The translations under genes and the position numbers were made by a program. The notes under the pieces were generated by a model. The model ran no database searches. It saw only the letters and a program-made list of their open reading frames with translations, and was not told the DNA's origin. Of a stretch of 18,026 bases of DNA, positions 7,756-14,832 are shown piece after piece; positions within the stretch are counted from its first letter, which is position 1; every line of letters begins with the position of its first letter. The DNA comes from Taibaiella helvus_B. GTDB lineage: Bacteria > Bacteroidota > Bacteroidia > Chitinophagales > Chitinophagaceae. The DNA lies in the NCBI GenBank assembly GCA_040392805.1, contig JBEBVI010000038.1:1-18026 (forward strand). Direction: 5' to 3'.

Positions 7756-9666
7756 ATGAAACTAAAATTTTCACTTCTCATCATATTGTTCTCTGCCAGC
7801 TCTCTTCCGGGCTTGTATGGGCAGCCGGAGTATTATAATCAACAATCCCGGTTTCTCAAGGCGAACAGTGTCTGGTGTTTCGGTGATTATGCCGGACTTA
7901 ATTTTAACTCAGGGGCTCCTATACCTTTCCTATCAAGCGCACCCTGGTTCCGGAATGCACAAATCAACAGTACCAGCTCCGTAGCAGATCCGGTAACGGG
8001 CAGGCTCTTGTTTTACACGAACGGCAAACAATTTTTCAAGGCCTCAGGGCAGCCGATGCTTAATGGAATTCTCAGTGATACCAGCTGGGGAACAGCTATC
8101 GTACCTATCGTCAATCAGCCTGGGAGGTATTATGTATTTTCATTGAATACACCGGACAGCCTCGACATGCGGAAGCAACCCGGCCCGAGTGGTCTCTTCT
8201 ATACTGTTGTTGATATGGCGAGAGATAACGGCAGAGGAGATGTAGATCCGGCCTATCAAAATGTATTGCTTGACGGAGATAGCCTGTCGCCTGTGGTGAT
8301 AGCGATACAAGGCAACCGCTGTGATGAAGTATGGTTGGTGGTGTACCATGAGGGGAAAAGTAGCGTAAAAGCATATCACATTACCCCTCAGGGGATTGAT
8401 CCGAAACCGGTTATTTCGCCTTTGCCTTTAGCTGTAAAACCAGCACAAATGGTTATCTCACCGGATAGAGAAAAAATAGCAGTAATCACCAATAGGACCG
8501 GATCCTATAGCTCGTTAAACAGATTGTGTATCTCGGACTTCAATGCATCCACCGGGCAAATTTCAAATACGATCATGCTGCGGTTAGACAGTGCCGGACA
8601 GCAACGTGCCGGGGGGAGCATTTGCTTCTCGCCCGACAATTCTAAATTATACGCCCAGTTATCCTATCAGCAAACCAACGGTGGAATTTCCTATGCCGGC
8701 ATTTACCAATACGATGTCAGTGTCCATGATTCCAGCCGAATCGCGCAATCCATAACCTACATTGCAGAAACAGGCATTGTTGCCGGGCATCTTAAGTTGT
8801 ACAACGACACAATATATGTCGCCGGTGGGCTTCCATCCCTGGGCTCTGCCTTTTACCTGAGCCGGATACATAAACCCAACCTTCCGGGCACGGCCTGTGA
8901 ATATAACAACAGAGCGATAGCACTAGCGGCCGGCAGTTCTTTAGCATGGCAGCCATTCAACGGTGAGGTGGTTATACCTTCTTCCGGCGCTGATTCTATT
9001 ATTTTTCAAACAGATACAATAGTATGCTCTCACGGAGAGGAAATGTATATCAATATCCAGAGCAGAAAAAAGGGATATGACTATACATGGAATACGGGTG
9101 ATACAACAAGATCCATTCTTATTGATCATGATGGCCTCTACAAGGTAATCTACAAAACAAGTATGTGCCAGTCTCGTTCAGAAACTTACAAAGTAACTAT
9201 TTCAAACATTTCCGTCCTCATTACCGTGAATGGTTTTGAGTTGGGTGCAACAGGCGGGACCTATTCCAGCTATCAATGGTTATCAGACGGCAATATTATT
9301 CCAGGTGCTACCAAGGACAAATACAAGGTCACAAAAAACGGATCTTACCAGGTAATAGTATCCAATACCGAGGGGTGCATAGACACGTCTGCTGCTTATC
9401 TGGTAAATAATGTGGGTATCAATATCGACAAAAACGCTGACGAGATCACAGTTTACCCCAACCCAACGTACGATATAGTGCATATCCGGGCACCCTATCA
9501 GGTTAATGTGTCTGTTGTAAATATAGATGGAAGAATAGCTGCCCAAACAAATAATACCAATATTATTTCCCTTAATGCCCTGCCCAATGGCATTTATCTA
9601 CTAAAAATCACTGCTGAAGATGGTAAGTTGTTAAAAATGGAAAAAATAGCTCGTTATAAAAAGTAG
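7756..9666 (+). CDS. Secreted beta-propeller-like protein with Ig-like modules and T9SS type A sorting domain
   Basis: A 636-residue exported protein. The signal peptide is about 1-22 (ends GLYGQ). Residues about 35-400 resemble the Bacteroidota family beginning 'NSVWCFGDYAGLNFNSG', with repeated motifs 'GRLLFYTNG', 'YYVFSLN', 'GLFYTVVDM', 'MVISPDREKIAV' and 'ICFSPDNSKLYA', typical of WD40/NHL-like propeller blades. An Ig-like segment spans about 415-483 ('DYTWNTGDTTRSI') and another about 500-550 ('YQWLSDGNIIPGATKDKY'). The C-terminal 80 residues are a T9SS type A sorting domain with 'ITVYPNP' (564-570) and 'LPNGIYLLKI', directing export through the type IX system and attachment to or release from the cell surface. 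It is divergent from the sensor kinase and shares its operator-like site with the beta-helix protein. Ligand or enzymatic role unknown. Confidence 0.9.
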   Translation: MKLKFSLLIILFSASSLPGLYGQPEYYNQQSRFLKANSVWCFGDYAGLNFNSGAPIPFLSSAPWFRNAQINSTSSVADPVTGRLLFYTNGKQFFKASGQPMLNGILSDTSWGTAIVPIVNQPGRYYVFSLNTPDSLDMRKQPGPSGLFYTVVDMARDNGRGDVDPAYQNVLLDGDSLSPVVIAIQGNRCDEVWLVVYHEGKSSVKAYHITPQGIDPKPVISPLPLAVKPAQMVISPDREKIAVITNRTGSYSSLNRLCISDFNASTGQISNTIMLRLDSAGQQRAGGSICFSPDNSKLYAQLSYQQTNGGISYAGIYQYDVSVHDSSRIAQSITYIAETGIVAGHLKLYNDTIYVAGGLPSLGSAFYLSRIHKPNLPGTACEYNNRAIALAAGSSLAWQPFNGEVVIPSSGADSIIFQTDTIVCSHGEEMYINIQSRKKGYDYTWNTGDTTRSILIDHDGLYKVIYKTSMCQSRSETYKVTISNISVLITVNGFELGATGGTYSSYQWLSDGNIIPGATKDKYKVTKNGSYQVIVSNTEGCIDTSAAYLVNNVGINIDKNADEITVYPNPTYDIVHIRAPYQVNVSVVNIDGRIAAQTNNTNIISLNALPNGIYLLKITAEDGKLLKMEKIARYKK

Positions 9667-9758
9667 GCATATTTCGGCCACAAGGTGTATGCGCAAAATC
9701 CGGTATGTTTTATATCCCCAATAAATGCAGACTGAACCATAGCATGAAACTATGTCTA

Positions 9759-9773
9759 AGTAACGGTGTCAAA
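9759..9773 (+). repeat. 15-base partial copy of the palindromic element found at 11319
   Basis: AGTAACGGTGTCAAA is present here and at 11319-11333. In the second location it forms the left edge of a 92-base palindromic element; here the rest of the element is not recognisable, so this looks like a decayed or half copy. Confidence 0.45.
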
Positions 9774-9906
9774 TAGTCGATCGTTTTTACTTTACCTTTT
9801 GTAATGCTTGATGAATTTTTCACGGCAAGTCCTGTCAGGTACATACAAGTTATTTTTTTAACTCACAAAACTGCATAAACTAATACTCATAACCTCCTTT
9901 ATATTC

Positions 9907-9927
9907 AAGAGCTACAATAGCTTTTTT
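9907..9927 (+). terminator. Possible intrinsic terminator downstream of the T9SS protein gene
   Basis: The stem AGCTA/TAGCT around the loop CAA can extend outward by one wobble and two A-T pairs, and the 3' side runs into six T. The stem is short and lies about 240 bases beyond the stop codon at 9666, so its role is uncertain. Confidence 0.3.
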
Positions 9928-10048
9928 CGGGTTAATACCATAGCCTTTGCGCCAGCTGGGAAAGGCTTAAAACCAGCCGTATCATTACTAATCTTATATG
10001 TGCTCATTTGCCTGAGAGCAGGCTATTGTCGTCAAAACTCAATAAACA

Positions 10049-10087
10049 AAACACATCCCTGATTGCGAAAGGGGCAGGGATGTGTTT
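10049..10087 (-). terminator. Intrinsic terminator of the cytochrome c gene
   Basis: A perfect 12-bp stem, AAACACATCCCT (10049-10060) paired with AGGGATGTGTTT (10076-10087), has a 15-base loop. On the minus strand it starts about 30 bases after the cytochrome stop codon and is followed by TGTTTATT, a moderately T-rich tail. It may also stop plus-strand transcription from the 7756 gene. Confidence 0.65.
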
Positions 10088-10117
10088 CTGTATAAGATCG
10101 TATTGAGATCAGGCTAT

Positions 10118-10444
10118 CTATGGCTCTTTGGAGTTTGCTATAACATAGGCCCTCACCAGTTTCCCTTCACTGTCGTTTAGTTTGGACTTGGGTATCATCC
10201 TTTTTAATATTTTATTCCATTGGCCTGGCGTGCGGGTTTCGGGTTGCTTCAGCTTGTGGCATTTTGCACAATTGGCCAGAAAAATAGTTTTGCCGGTCTC
10301 CAGCTCGTTTGCTGTGTATTGGGCCGTGATCTGTTCTTTTGTTTCTACCGGCAATGAGCTGATGGCTTTACTTGCTTTGGGCGTACAATAGGCCAGCATC
10401 ATCATAGAGGCGGCACATCCCATTATTATGGCTGTTTTTTTCAT
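10118..10444 (-). CDS. Small cytochrome c, probable lipoprotein
   Basis: A 108-residue single-haem c-type cytochrome. The N-terminus MKKTAIIMGCAASMMMLAYC is a short export signal. C20 after 'MLAY' (or C10 after 'IMG') could be the lipidated cysteine, although neither is a perfect lipobox. The haem-binding motif is C59-A-K-C62-H63 (LANCAKCHKL), and M83 (LKRMIPKSK) is the best candidate for the distal axial ligand, placed as in class I mono-haem cytochromes. An ATG at 10483 would add 13 residues ahead of the signal sequence, so I chose 10444. TAATTTCG (minus strand, 10472-10465) is one mismatch from the -7 consensus. It is a single-gene unit with its own terminator, divergent from folA. Likely an electron carrier on the outer face of the inner membrane or the outer membrane; partner unknown. 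Confidence 0.85.
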   Translation of the reverse strand: MKKTAIIMGCAASMMMLAYCTPKASKAISSLPVETKEQITAQYTANELETGKTIFLANCAKCHKLKQPETRTPGQWNKILKRMIPKSKLNDSEGKLVRAYVIANSKEP

Positions 10445-10564
10445 AAAGATTGCATTTAACTTTCCGAAATTACGAAATGTCATAGAATTGTAAAATTAAA
10501 ATATACCGCTCATGCAGGTTCAGCACCCGGTTCCTTTGTCTGGGTGATTATACGTAAGAGAGCA

Positions 10565-10685
10565 GTTCACACAAAGTGAGCAAAGAAAGCAAAGTTTACA
10601 GCGTAGCTGTTTTGAAGTTAAATTATTATATTCTTTTTATTATATTCTTTGCCTCTTTGTATTCGTCGTATTCTTTGCGTGAAAC
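10565..10685. repeat. Degenerate intergenic inverted repeat with 'CACGCAAAG'-type arms
   Basis: The left arm (10565-10594) carries TTCACACAAAG and GCAAAG units. The right arm (10647-10685) carries CTTTGCC and CTTTGCGTGAAAC. Read as reverse complements the arms are similar but imperfect. Between them lie a small perfect hairpin ACAGC-gta-GCTGT (10598-10610) and a tandem duplication. From memory, AT-rich repeats with (TTCACGCAAAG)-like arms recur between genes in Bacteroidota; family membership is not verified. It fills most of the 338-base region between the cytochrome gene and folA. Confidence 0.5.
10623..10650 (+). repeat. Perfect tandem duplication of a 14-base unit
   Basis: TTATTATATTCTTT occurs twice back to back (10623-10636 and 10637-10650) inside the loop of the inverted repeat, with no mismatch. 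This suggests a recent slippage duplication. Confidence 0.8.
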
Positions 10686-10769
10686 GGCTCCTTTCAGACA
10701 TTCTCATTAAGGGGAAGACCTAAAACAACGCTGTACAAAACCACCCGGCGGGAAGTATAAAACAACAGT

Positions 10770-10777
10770 TATCTTTG
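10770..10777 (+). promoter_or_regulatory. -7 promoter element (TATCTTTG) of folA, probable leaderless start
   Basis: TATCTTTG matches the Bacteroidota -7 consensus TAnnTTTG at every fixed position and ends only five bases before the folA ATG. If transcription starts about seven bases after this element, as is usual, the mRNA begins at or next to the start codon. No ribosome binding site could then be used. Confidence 0.6.
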
Positions 10778-10782
10778 CACCT

Positions 10783-11295
10783 ATGTTAATTAATCTGGTT
10801 GCTGCTGTTTCTGATAATTTCGTTATTGGTGTGGATAACGGATTACCCTGGTCCCTGAAAGACGATCTCCGCTTTTTTAAAAAGATCACAACCGGCAAAC
10901 CCATTGTAATGGGCAGGAATACCTGGCGATCGCTTGGCAGACCTTTGCCCGGAAGATTAAATGTCGTATTGTCCCGTTCTCTGGCAGATATTCCGGAGGA
11001 CGTGTTATTGTTTCCCGACTGGGCTGCAGCACGGGCTTACCTGGAAAAAGAGGGTTATGAAGAGATCAGTATTATCGGGGGGGGGATTTTGTATGCCCAT
11101 ACCATGCCGGATGCAGATGTTCTTTTCCTTACCCGAGTGCATACAGAGATCCGCAATCCGGGAGCCGTTTATTTTCCTGAATTTAGGGAGGATGACTGGG
11201 AGCTGGAATGGGAAGAGTTTCATCCCGCAGATGAGGAGCATATTTACCCGTTTACATTCCAGAAATGGATAAAGAAGAGGAAAGGGGCTGTTTAA
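10783..11295 (+). CDS. folA: Dihydrofolate reductase
   Basis: A 170-residue protein that reduces dihydrofolate to tetrahydrofolate with NADPH, a cytosolic step that feeds thymidylate, purine and methionine synthesis. Family hallmarks in order: 'VIGVDNGLPWSLKDDLRFF' with W23 and the catalytic acidic residue D28 (E. coli W22/D27); 'KPIVMGRNTWRSLG.PLPGR' (39-57); 'NVVLSR'; the NADPH-binding 'IIGGGILY'; and the C-terminal 'YPFTFQKW' strand. Length is normal for a chromosomal enzyme. The codons for the glycine triplet form a run of nine G (11077-11085). There is no neighbouring thyA in the window, and the gene stands alone between two intergenic repeats. The ATG sits five bases after a perfect -7 promoter element. 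Confidence 0.95.
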   Translation: MLINLVAAVSDNFVIGVDNGLPWSLKDDLRFFKKITTGKPIVMGRNTWRSLGRPLPGRLNVVLSRSLADIPEDVLLFPDWAAARAYLEKEGYEEISIIGGGILYAHTMPDADVLFLTRVHTEIRNPGAVYFPEFREDDWELEWEEFHPADEEHIYPFTFQKWIKKRKGAV

Positions 11296-11318
11296 AATTA
11301 TTAATCCTCCTGCAGCTT

Positions 11319-11410
11319 AGTAACGGTGTCAAAATAACTTCCCGGCTTCAATGCTCAGGAGATGCCTCCACTGCGGTCGGCATGACGGTACTTGGGTAAG
11401 TTATTTTGAC
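11319..11410. repeat. Palindromic intergenic element (REP/MITE-like)
   Basis: Perfect 13-base arms GTCAAAATAACTT (11328-11340) and AAGTTATTTTGAC (11398-11410) flank a GC-richer core. The stem continues as CCC/GGG with a one-base bulge. The core carries a second inverted repeat, ATGCC (11362-11366) with GGCAT (11379-11383). The core wording (ggagatgcctcc...ggtcggcatgacgg) resembles dispersed palindromes of many bacterial genomes. It has no coding capacity, begins 24 bases after the folA stop codon, and its left 15 bases recur at 9759-9773. It could also end folA transcription. Confidence 0.65.
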
Positions 11411-11550
11411 GATCATACTTACGCAGGCTCGTGTTTTCACTTTATGTATTCTGCACAGAGTACCAAAATAGGCGAGCTATATAATTTTCAGCGTAAAAAT
11501 TTTAAATAGCCTCAAAATATAAATTTATTCATCTGCTTCATAAGAGTATA

Positions 11551-12105
11551 TTGCGAAAGCTGATCAAATACGCAAGACATATTTTACGTGCGAAAGGGCG
11601 TCATGGCACACATTCTCCCTTTATTTATTCTTTTGTAGAAAATGTAATGAGACCACGGCGGCAGGTCAGGGAGAGTGAGGTTATCCGTTTTTTCTCTTCC
11701 GAAAAGAGGGCTGCATTGTTTTTAAGAATGATCCGGTTCCTCAGGCCTTCAGCATTAGTTGTGCCGGATGATCATTACGGGGAATGGTTGTCTTTATGCA
11801 ATAAATTGCCGGATCATATAAAGGTGCTTACTTATTCTGAAGCGACAGAAGTCCGGGGGGCAAACAGGCTGATCTGGGTGAACGGGAAGCTACCGGAAGA
11901 AGATTTCCGGCGGGCATCGGCTTTACTGGCCTGCCCTCAAAGCCAGCTTCTTTTCTCCAATCCTCATTTTAATAAAGCAACCGGGAGTCGCTGGGCGGAT
12001 TTGTGCCGCATGGATGCTGTCCGGTTTTCGATAGACCTTTGGTATTATGGCTGGTTATCTAATGATGATGCGTTTAAGGTGAGGCAACATTTTTATTTGA
12101 AATAA
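11551..12105 (+). CDS. Degenerate SAM-methyltransferase-family protein lacking the SAM-binding motif
   Basis: A 184-residue protein. Its N-terminus (residues 1-35, 'KYARHILRAKGRHGTHSPFIYSFVE') and C-terminus ('RFSIDLWYYGWL...VRQHFYLK') match, as I recall it, the Bacteroidota class I methyltransferase family with 'AKGRHGxHSPFVY' and '(s)IDLF..G(l)..f...KQHF'. The middle does not. Where that family has the glycine-rich motif I after '(R)LVRYFKP', this protein reads 'IRFLRPSALVVPDDHYGEWLSL'. The usual 'IDGNH' is 'VNGKL' (110-114), and 'DDIHWS' is 'SNPHFN'. It is roughly 40 or more residues shorter than the family as I remember it. A catalytically dead homologue is likely. Start is TTG at 11551, because the next in-frame ATG (M33) would remove the conserved N-terminus. 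It converges with the ligase gene at 12169. Confidence 0.7.
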   Translation: MRKLIKYARHILRAKGRHGTHSPFIYSFVENVMRPRRQVRESEVIRFFSSEKRAALFLRMIRFLRPSALVVPDDHYGEWLSLCNKLPDHIKVLTYSEATEVRGANRLIWVNGKLPEEDFRRASALLACPQSQLLFSNPHFNKATGSRWADLCRMDAVRFSIDLWYYGWLSNDDAFKVRQHFYLK

Positions 12106-12168
12106 TAAGGGACGGATTATGCCGGTTTCCCGCACGGTGCAAAGATGTTAAGAGGGCCGTACAGGCTT

Positions 12169-13686
12169 TTAGCTTTCGGGTTTTGCTTCAATGGCTTTTT
12201 CCTTTCGGGTAAGGTGATCCATAACGATCAGCAGGCTGATGCTGAGGTAAAACAGGGCTCCTATTTTGTGTGTTTCGAGCAGCTCGGAGAAGAAATTGTT
12301 GACAAAGCCGGCTGCAAACATCATGATCAGGCCCATCGTTGCCTTTTTATAGAACGGATCGCTGGTCTGATGGTATATCCGTTGTCCCTGGGCAAATACG
12401 GTCATTATTAATATACCATAAAGTATCATGGCCGGCCAGCCCTGTTCCACAAGCATGAACAGGAAATAGTTATGCGTGGTCGATCTTTCGGGGTTCCGGC
12501 TCACCCATGTCTTAAACATAGGTACGGTATGGCCTTTATAATGATCGTAAAAATTGTTAGGTCCGACGCCAGTGAGCGGATGCTCCCGGCTCATCTTTAT
12601 CGAAGCGATCCAGCGGTAAAAGCGTTCCATAGAAGACATGTCCCTGCCCCTGAATGTAGCCGTAATCAGGTCGCTGAACGTTCTTTGTGTTGCCGTATAT
12701 TTCATGTTCGGCCGGTAGTCAATATACTTGTTGTCCGTCATTAATAAGGTGAGAACTAACAGGACGAAGCCGAAGAAAGCGGGCATTACCCAGTTAACAA
12801 GCTTTTTCCGCACGGCAAATGCGACCCCTAAGCTAAAAACTACGGCAAGCATAGCAGCCCGTGCTGCAGCATAATAAATGGCGGGAATATAAAATATAAT
12901 GAGCAAAAGCAAAATAACCCTGGACCAGGTCTTCCCCTTTTTTAGCTGGTAGGCAATGAGCAGCAAAGGGAAAATCATAGACAGGACCGTAGAGTAATCA
13001 ACATGGTTGGCATAAAAGGGCCGCACTACGGTGTTGGAATCCCAGAAGTCGAAATTCAGGAAAAAGTGCCAGGTGAAAGCAAAAAGGGCATGTAATGTGA
13101 TGGGTACCACAAACAGGATAAAAGCCCTGCGGAAGTCTTTTTTCTGTCTGAACACAATAACGGGTAAAATGATGTAGCTGGTCAGGAACCATATCTTCGC
13201 CGCGAAGAATTTCAGGGAAAGAAAATGATTCTGTGAAAAAATGACCGCGACCACCAGCCAGAAGAACTGAAAAAATAAGATCAGGGTTAAGGGATGGGAT
13301 AAAAACCAGCGGGGAATAATTTTATAATTGTACAACACCAGCGCGCCGGTCACCAATACCCAGATCCACATGATCTGCTCATCCGGAACCGTTGTTGCTA
13401 AAGTCTCCCCGAACAGCGTTATCTCACAGGACAGTGGTATGGTAAGCAAGAAGAACCAATAAAATGACTTCCAGTTAAGCACCAGCCAGGTTAAGCCGGC
13501 TAAAGCGACAGGTATGCCAATGAATATAAAATTCCCCGTGTAAGAGAATATGCATATGCAAAGCAACAGGAGCGCAGTGCCGCCCAATAGCGTTATCCGC
13601 TCTATTATTCCCGGTCTGGCTGTATATATATTCATTCCTGTATGGCTACGTCTTTGGTTTGCCGGTATCCTTTTAAAAGGCAACAT
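12169..13686 (-). CDS. O-antigen ligase / Wzy-like polysaccharide membrane protein
   Basis: A 505-residue polytopic inner-membrane protein with about ten or more hydrophobic helices and a large periplasmic loop at about 316-412. Members of this family (Wzy_C/RfaL) ligate undecaprenyl-linked glycan to an acceptor, or polymerise repeat units. The diagnostic segment is 'REHPLTGVGPNNFYDHY' (367-383) followed by 'STTHNYFLFMLVEQG' (402-416) with H405; R276 ('AARAAML') and loop arginines (R355, R358) could act with it. The sequence does not distinguish ligase from polymerase. The start is ATG at 13686; an internal ATG at 13635 (MNIYTARPG) is an alternative. It lies 71 bases downstream of the Wzz-like gene on the same strand, so co-transcription is likely. 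The downstream gap of 63 bases separates convergent genes. Confidence 0.85.
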   Translation of the reverse strand: MLPFKRIPANQRRSHTGMNIYTARPGIIERITLLGGTALLLLCICIFSYTGNFIFIGIPVALAGLTWLVLNWKSFYWFFLLTIPLSCEITLFGETLATTVPDEQIMWIWVLVTGALVLYNYKIIPRWFLSHPLTLILFFQFFWLVVAVIFSQNHFLSLKFFAAKIWFLTSYIILPVIVFRQKKDFRRAFILFVVPITLHALFAFTWHFFLNFDFWDSNTVVRPFYANHVDYSTVLSMIFPLLLIAYQLKKGKTWSRVILLLLIIFYIPAIYYAAARAAMLAVVFSLGVAFAVRKKLVNWVMPAFFGFVLLVLTLLMTDNKYIDYRPNMKYTATQRTFSDLITATFRGRDMSSMERFYRWIASIKMSREHPLTGVGPNNFYDHYKGHTVPMFKTWVSRNPERSTTHNYFLFMLVEQGWPAMILYGILIMTVFAQGQRIYHQTSDPFYKKATMGLIMMFAAGFVNNFFSELLETHKIGALFYLSISLLIVMDHLTRKEKAIEAKPES

Positions 13687-13757
13687 TGCCGGTGCTGATT
13701 TTAGAAAAATCTGACAACTTTCGGAAAATTGCCGGATTAAGGCATCAATGCCTGTCT

Positions 13758-14708
13758 TTATTTTGTTTGCATAACGGTTTTGTAAAAACCGGTAAATAAA
13801 ACAAGGAAGCAGGAGAATATCAATGCACCCAATATACTTGCACCAATAATGATTAAGGTTTGGGGGTAAGATGATACACCCGGCTCATAGGCATCCTGCA
13901 CCACGTAGAAAACGCGTATATCTCCTGACTCCATCACCTCATATTCGTTGATCAGGGTGGTGTAATTGGCAACATCCTTAACCAGCTGATCTTTCAGAAC
14001 AGTAAGCTCCTGCAGGCGCTCCAGGCTGGCCGCATTTTCAGGAGACAGGCTGGCAGCGTAGCTGGATATGCTGTTGCCTCTTTGAGGTAACAACGCGCTG
14101 TAGTTGCCGGTAGCCGCTCTTAATGTTTTAATGGAATCATCTAAGGTAACGATAGAATCGCTGAGGTTAGTGGCTTTAATGCGCAGGGCATTGGTAATAT
14201 CCTTATTAGTGGTCAGGAAGTAATTACGGAACATTTCTTCAATATATTCCCTGGCCGCCACTGCGATAGCCTGAGCCCTTTTGGGATCGGGGTCGGTGTA
14301 ATAGAGCTCGATATTCTTGGTGTCTTCATGCTTCAGCTTATAGTTACGCTTTACTCTTTTGAACAGCTTCTGGTCATTTTTAATATTATACACTTTACCA
14401 AGATCGAATTTCCCGATAAGATGCCAGATCAGGCCGTCACTTTTCCCGATGGTCTGTATATGATCTATATCATCCGGCACGGCAAAGAATTCGCGGTGCT
14501 CGTATGATGTGTTACGGAACACATAGTTCCTGTCGATCAGCAAGGGATTTTTAACGATAAAAACCGTTTCTGAAGTGTAGCGCTCCTGTTGCAGAAGGCA
14601 GAAGATAAAGCTTAATACGCCAGCGGCAATGGTAACAGACAAAACAAACTTCTTCTTCTTGAAGATTTGCCTGAAGATACCGATCAAGTCAAAGCTGGTT
14701 TCATTCAT
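13758..14708 (-). CDS. Wzz-family polysaccharide chain-length / export protein
   Basis: A 316-residue protein with the Wzz topology. It has a basic cytoplasmic N-terminus 'IFRQIFKKKKF', a first membrane helix (about 20-40), a long periplasmic region with helical coiled-coil character (about 170-260, 'LSDSIVTLDDSIKTL', 'RLQELTVLKDQLVKDV'), and a second helix (about 283-308) preceded by a proline-containing segment 'EPGVSSYPQTLIIIGA'. It has no cytoplasmic tyrosine-kinase domain, so it is the short co-polymerase type. Such proteins set the length of, or help export, a lipid-linked polysaccharide. Its partner is probably the ligase/polymerase immediately downstream. No glycosyltransferase or flippase genes accompany the pair in this window. 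Start ATG at 14708; I see no clear TAnnTTTG upstream. Confidence 0.85.
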   Translation of the reverse strand: MNETSFDLIGIFRQIFKKKKFVLSVTIAAGVLSFIFCLLQQERYTSETVFIVKNPLLIDRNYVFRNTSYEHREFFAVPDDIDHIQTIGKSDGLIWHLIGKFDLGKVYNIKNDQKLFKRVKRNYKLKHEDTKNIELYYTDPDPKRAQAIAVAAREYIEEMFRNYFLTTNKDITNALRIKATNLSDSIVTLDDSIKTLRAATGNYSALLPQRGNSISSYAASLSPENAASLERLQELTVLKDQLVKDVANYTTLINEYEVMESGDIRVFYVVQDAYEPGVSSYPQTLIIIGASILGALIFSCFLVLFTGFYKTVMQTK

Positions 14709-14787
14709 AGAAATGTAAATTGATTTAAGTTAAGTCTTATTTTTTAGATACGCACTCCGGTTCTGTTTTCGGGTCGGACATGTCCGG

Positions 14788-14809
14788 AAAAACCGGCCGA
14801 TTGCCGGCC
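14788..14809 (-). terminator. Intrinsic terminator of the exported-protein gene
   Basis: On the minus strand GGCCGGC-aatcG-GCCGG is followed by TTTTT (14792-14788). The five-bp GC stem (CCGGC 14797-14793 with GCCGG 14807-14803 on plus coordinates) begins about 25 bases beyond the stop codon at 14833. A second GC-rich palindrome, CGGACATGTCCG, lies just downstream (around 14775-14786). The arrangement separates this gene from the Wzz-like gene. Confidence 0.65.
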
Positions 14810-14832
14810 CCGAAACTAATTATTATCAACGG

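Larger units (their letters stand above)
9667..10048. other. Gene-poor intergenic stretch
   Basis: Together with the terminator and short spacer that follow, about 450 bases separate the secreted protein from the cytochrome gene, and I find no convincing reading frame. The stretch holds a 15-base copy of a sequence also found at 11319 (at 9759-9773), a small hairpin followed by six T (9907-9927), and a 7-bp inverted repeat AGCCTTT/AAAGGCT (9942-9948 with 9961-9967). Nothing else is recognisable. Confidence 0.6.

Noticed and set aside
10118..10483. Longer cytochrome c starting at ATG 10483
   Set aside because: It would place 13 residues ahead of the export signal MKKTAIIMG and hide it; ATG 10444 fits a lipoprotein-like precursor.
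12145..12411. 88-codon plus-strand frame after the methyltransferase-like gene
   Set aside because: Mostly antisense to the C-terminus of the ligase-like gene, with no recognisable features.
13741..13754. Palindrome AGGCATCAATGCCT as a terminator of the Wzz-like gene
   Set aside because: The stem is about five pairs with a tetraloop and there is no T tract after it on the minus strand; read-through into the ligase gene is more likely.
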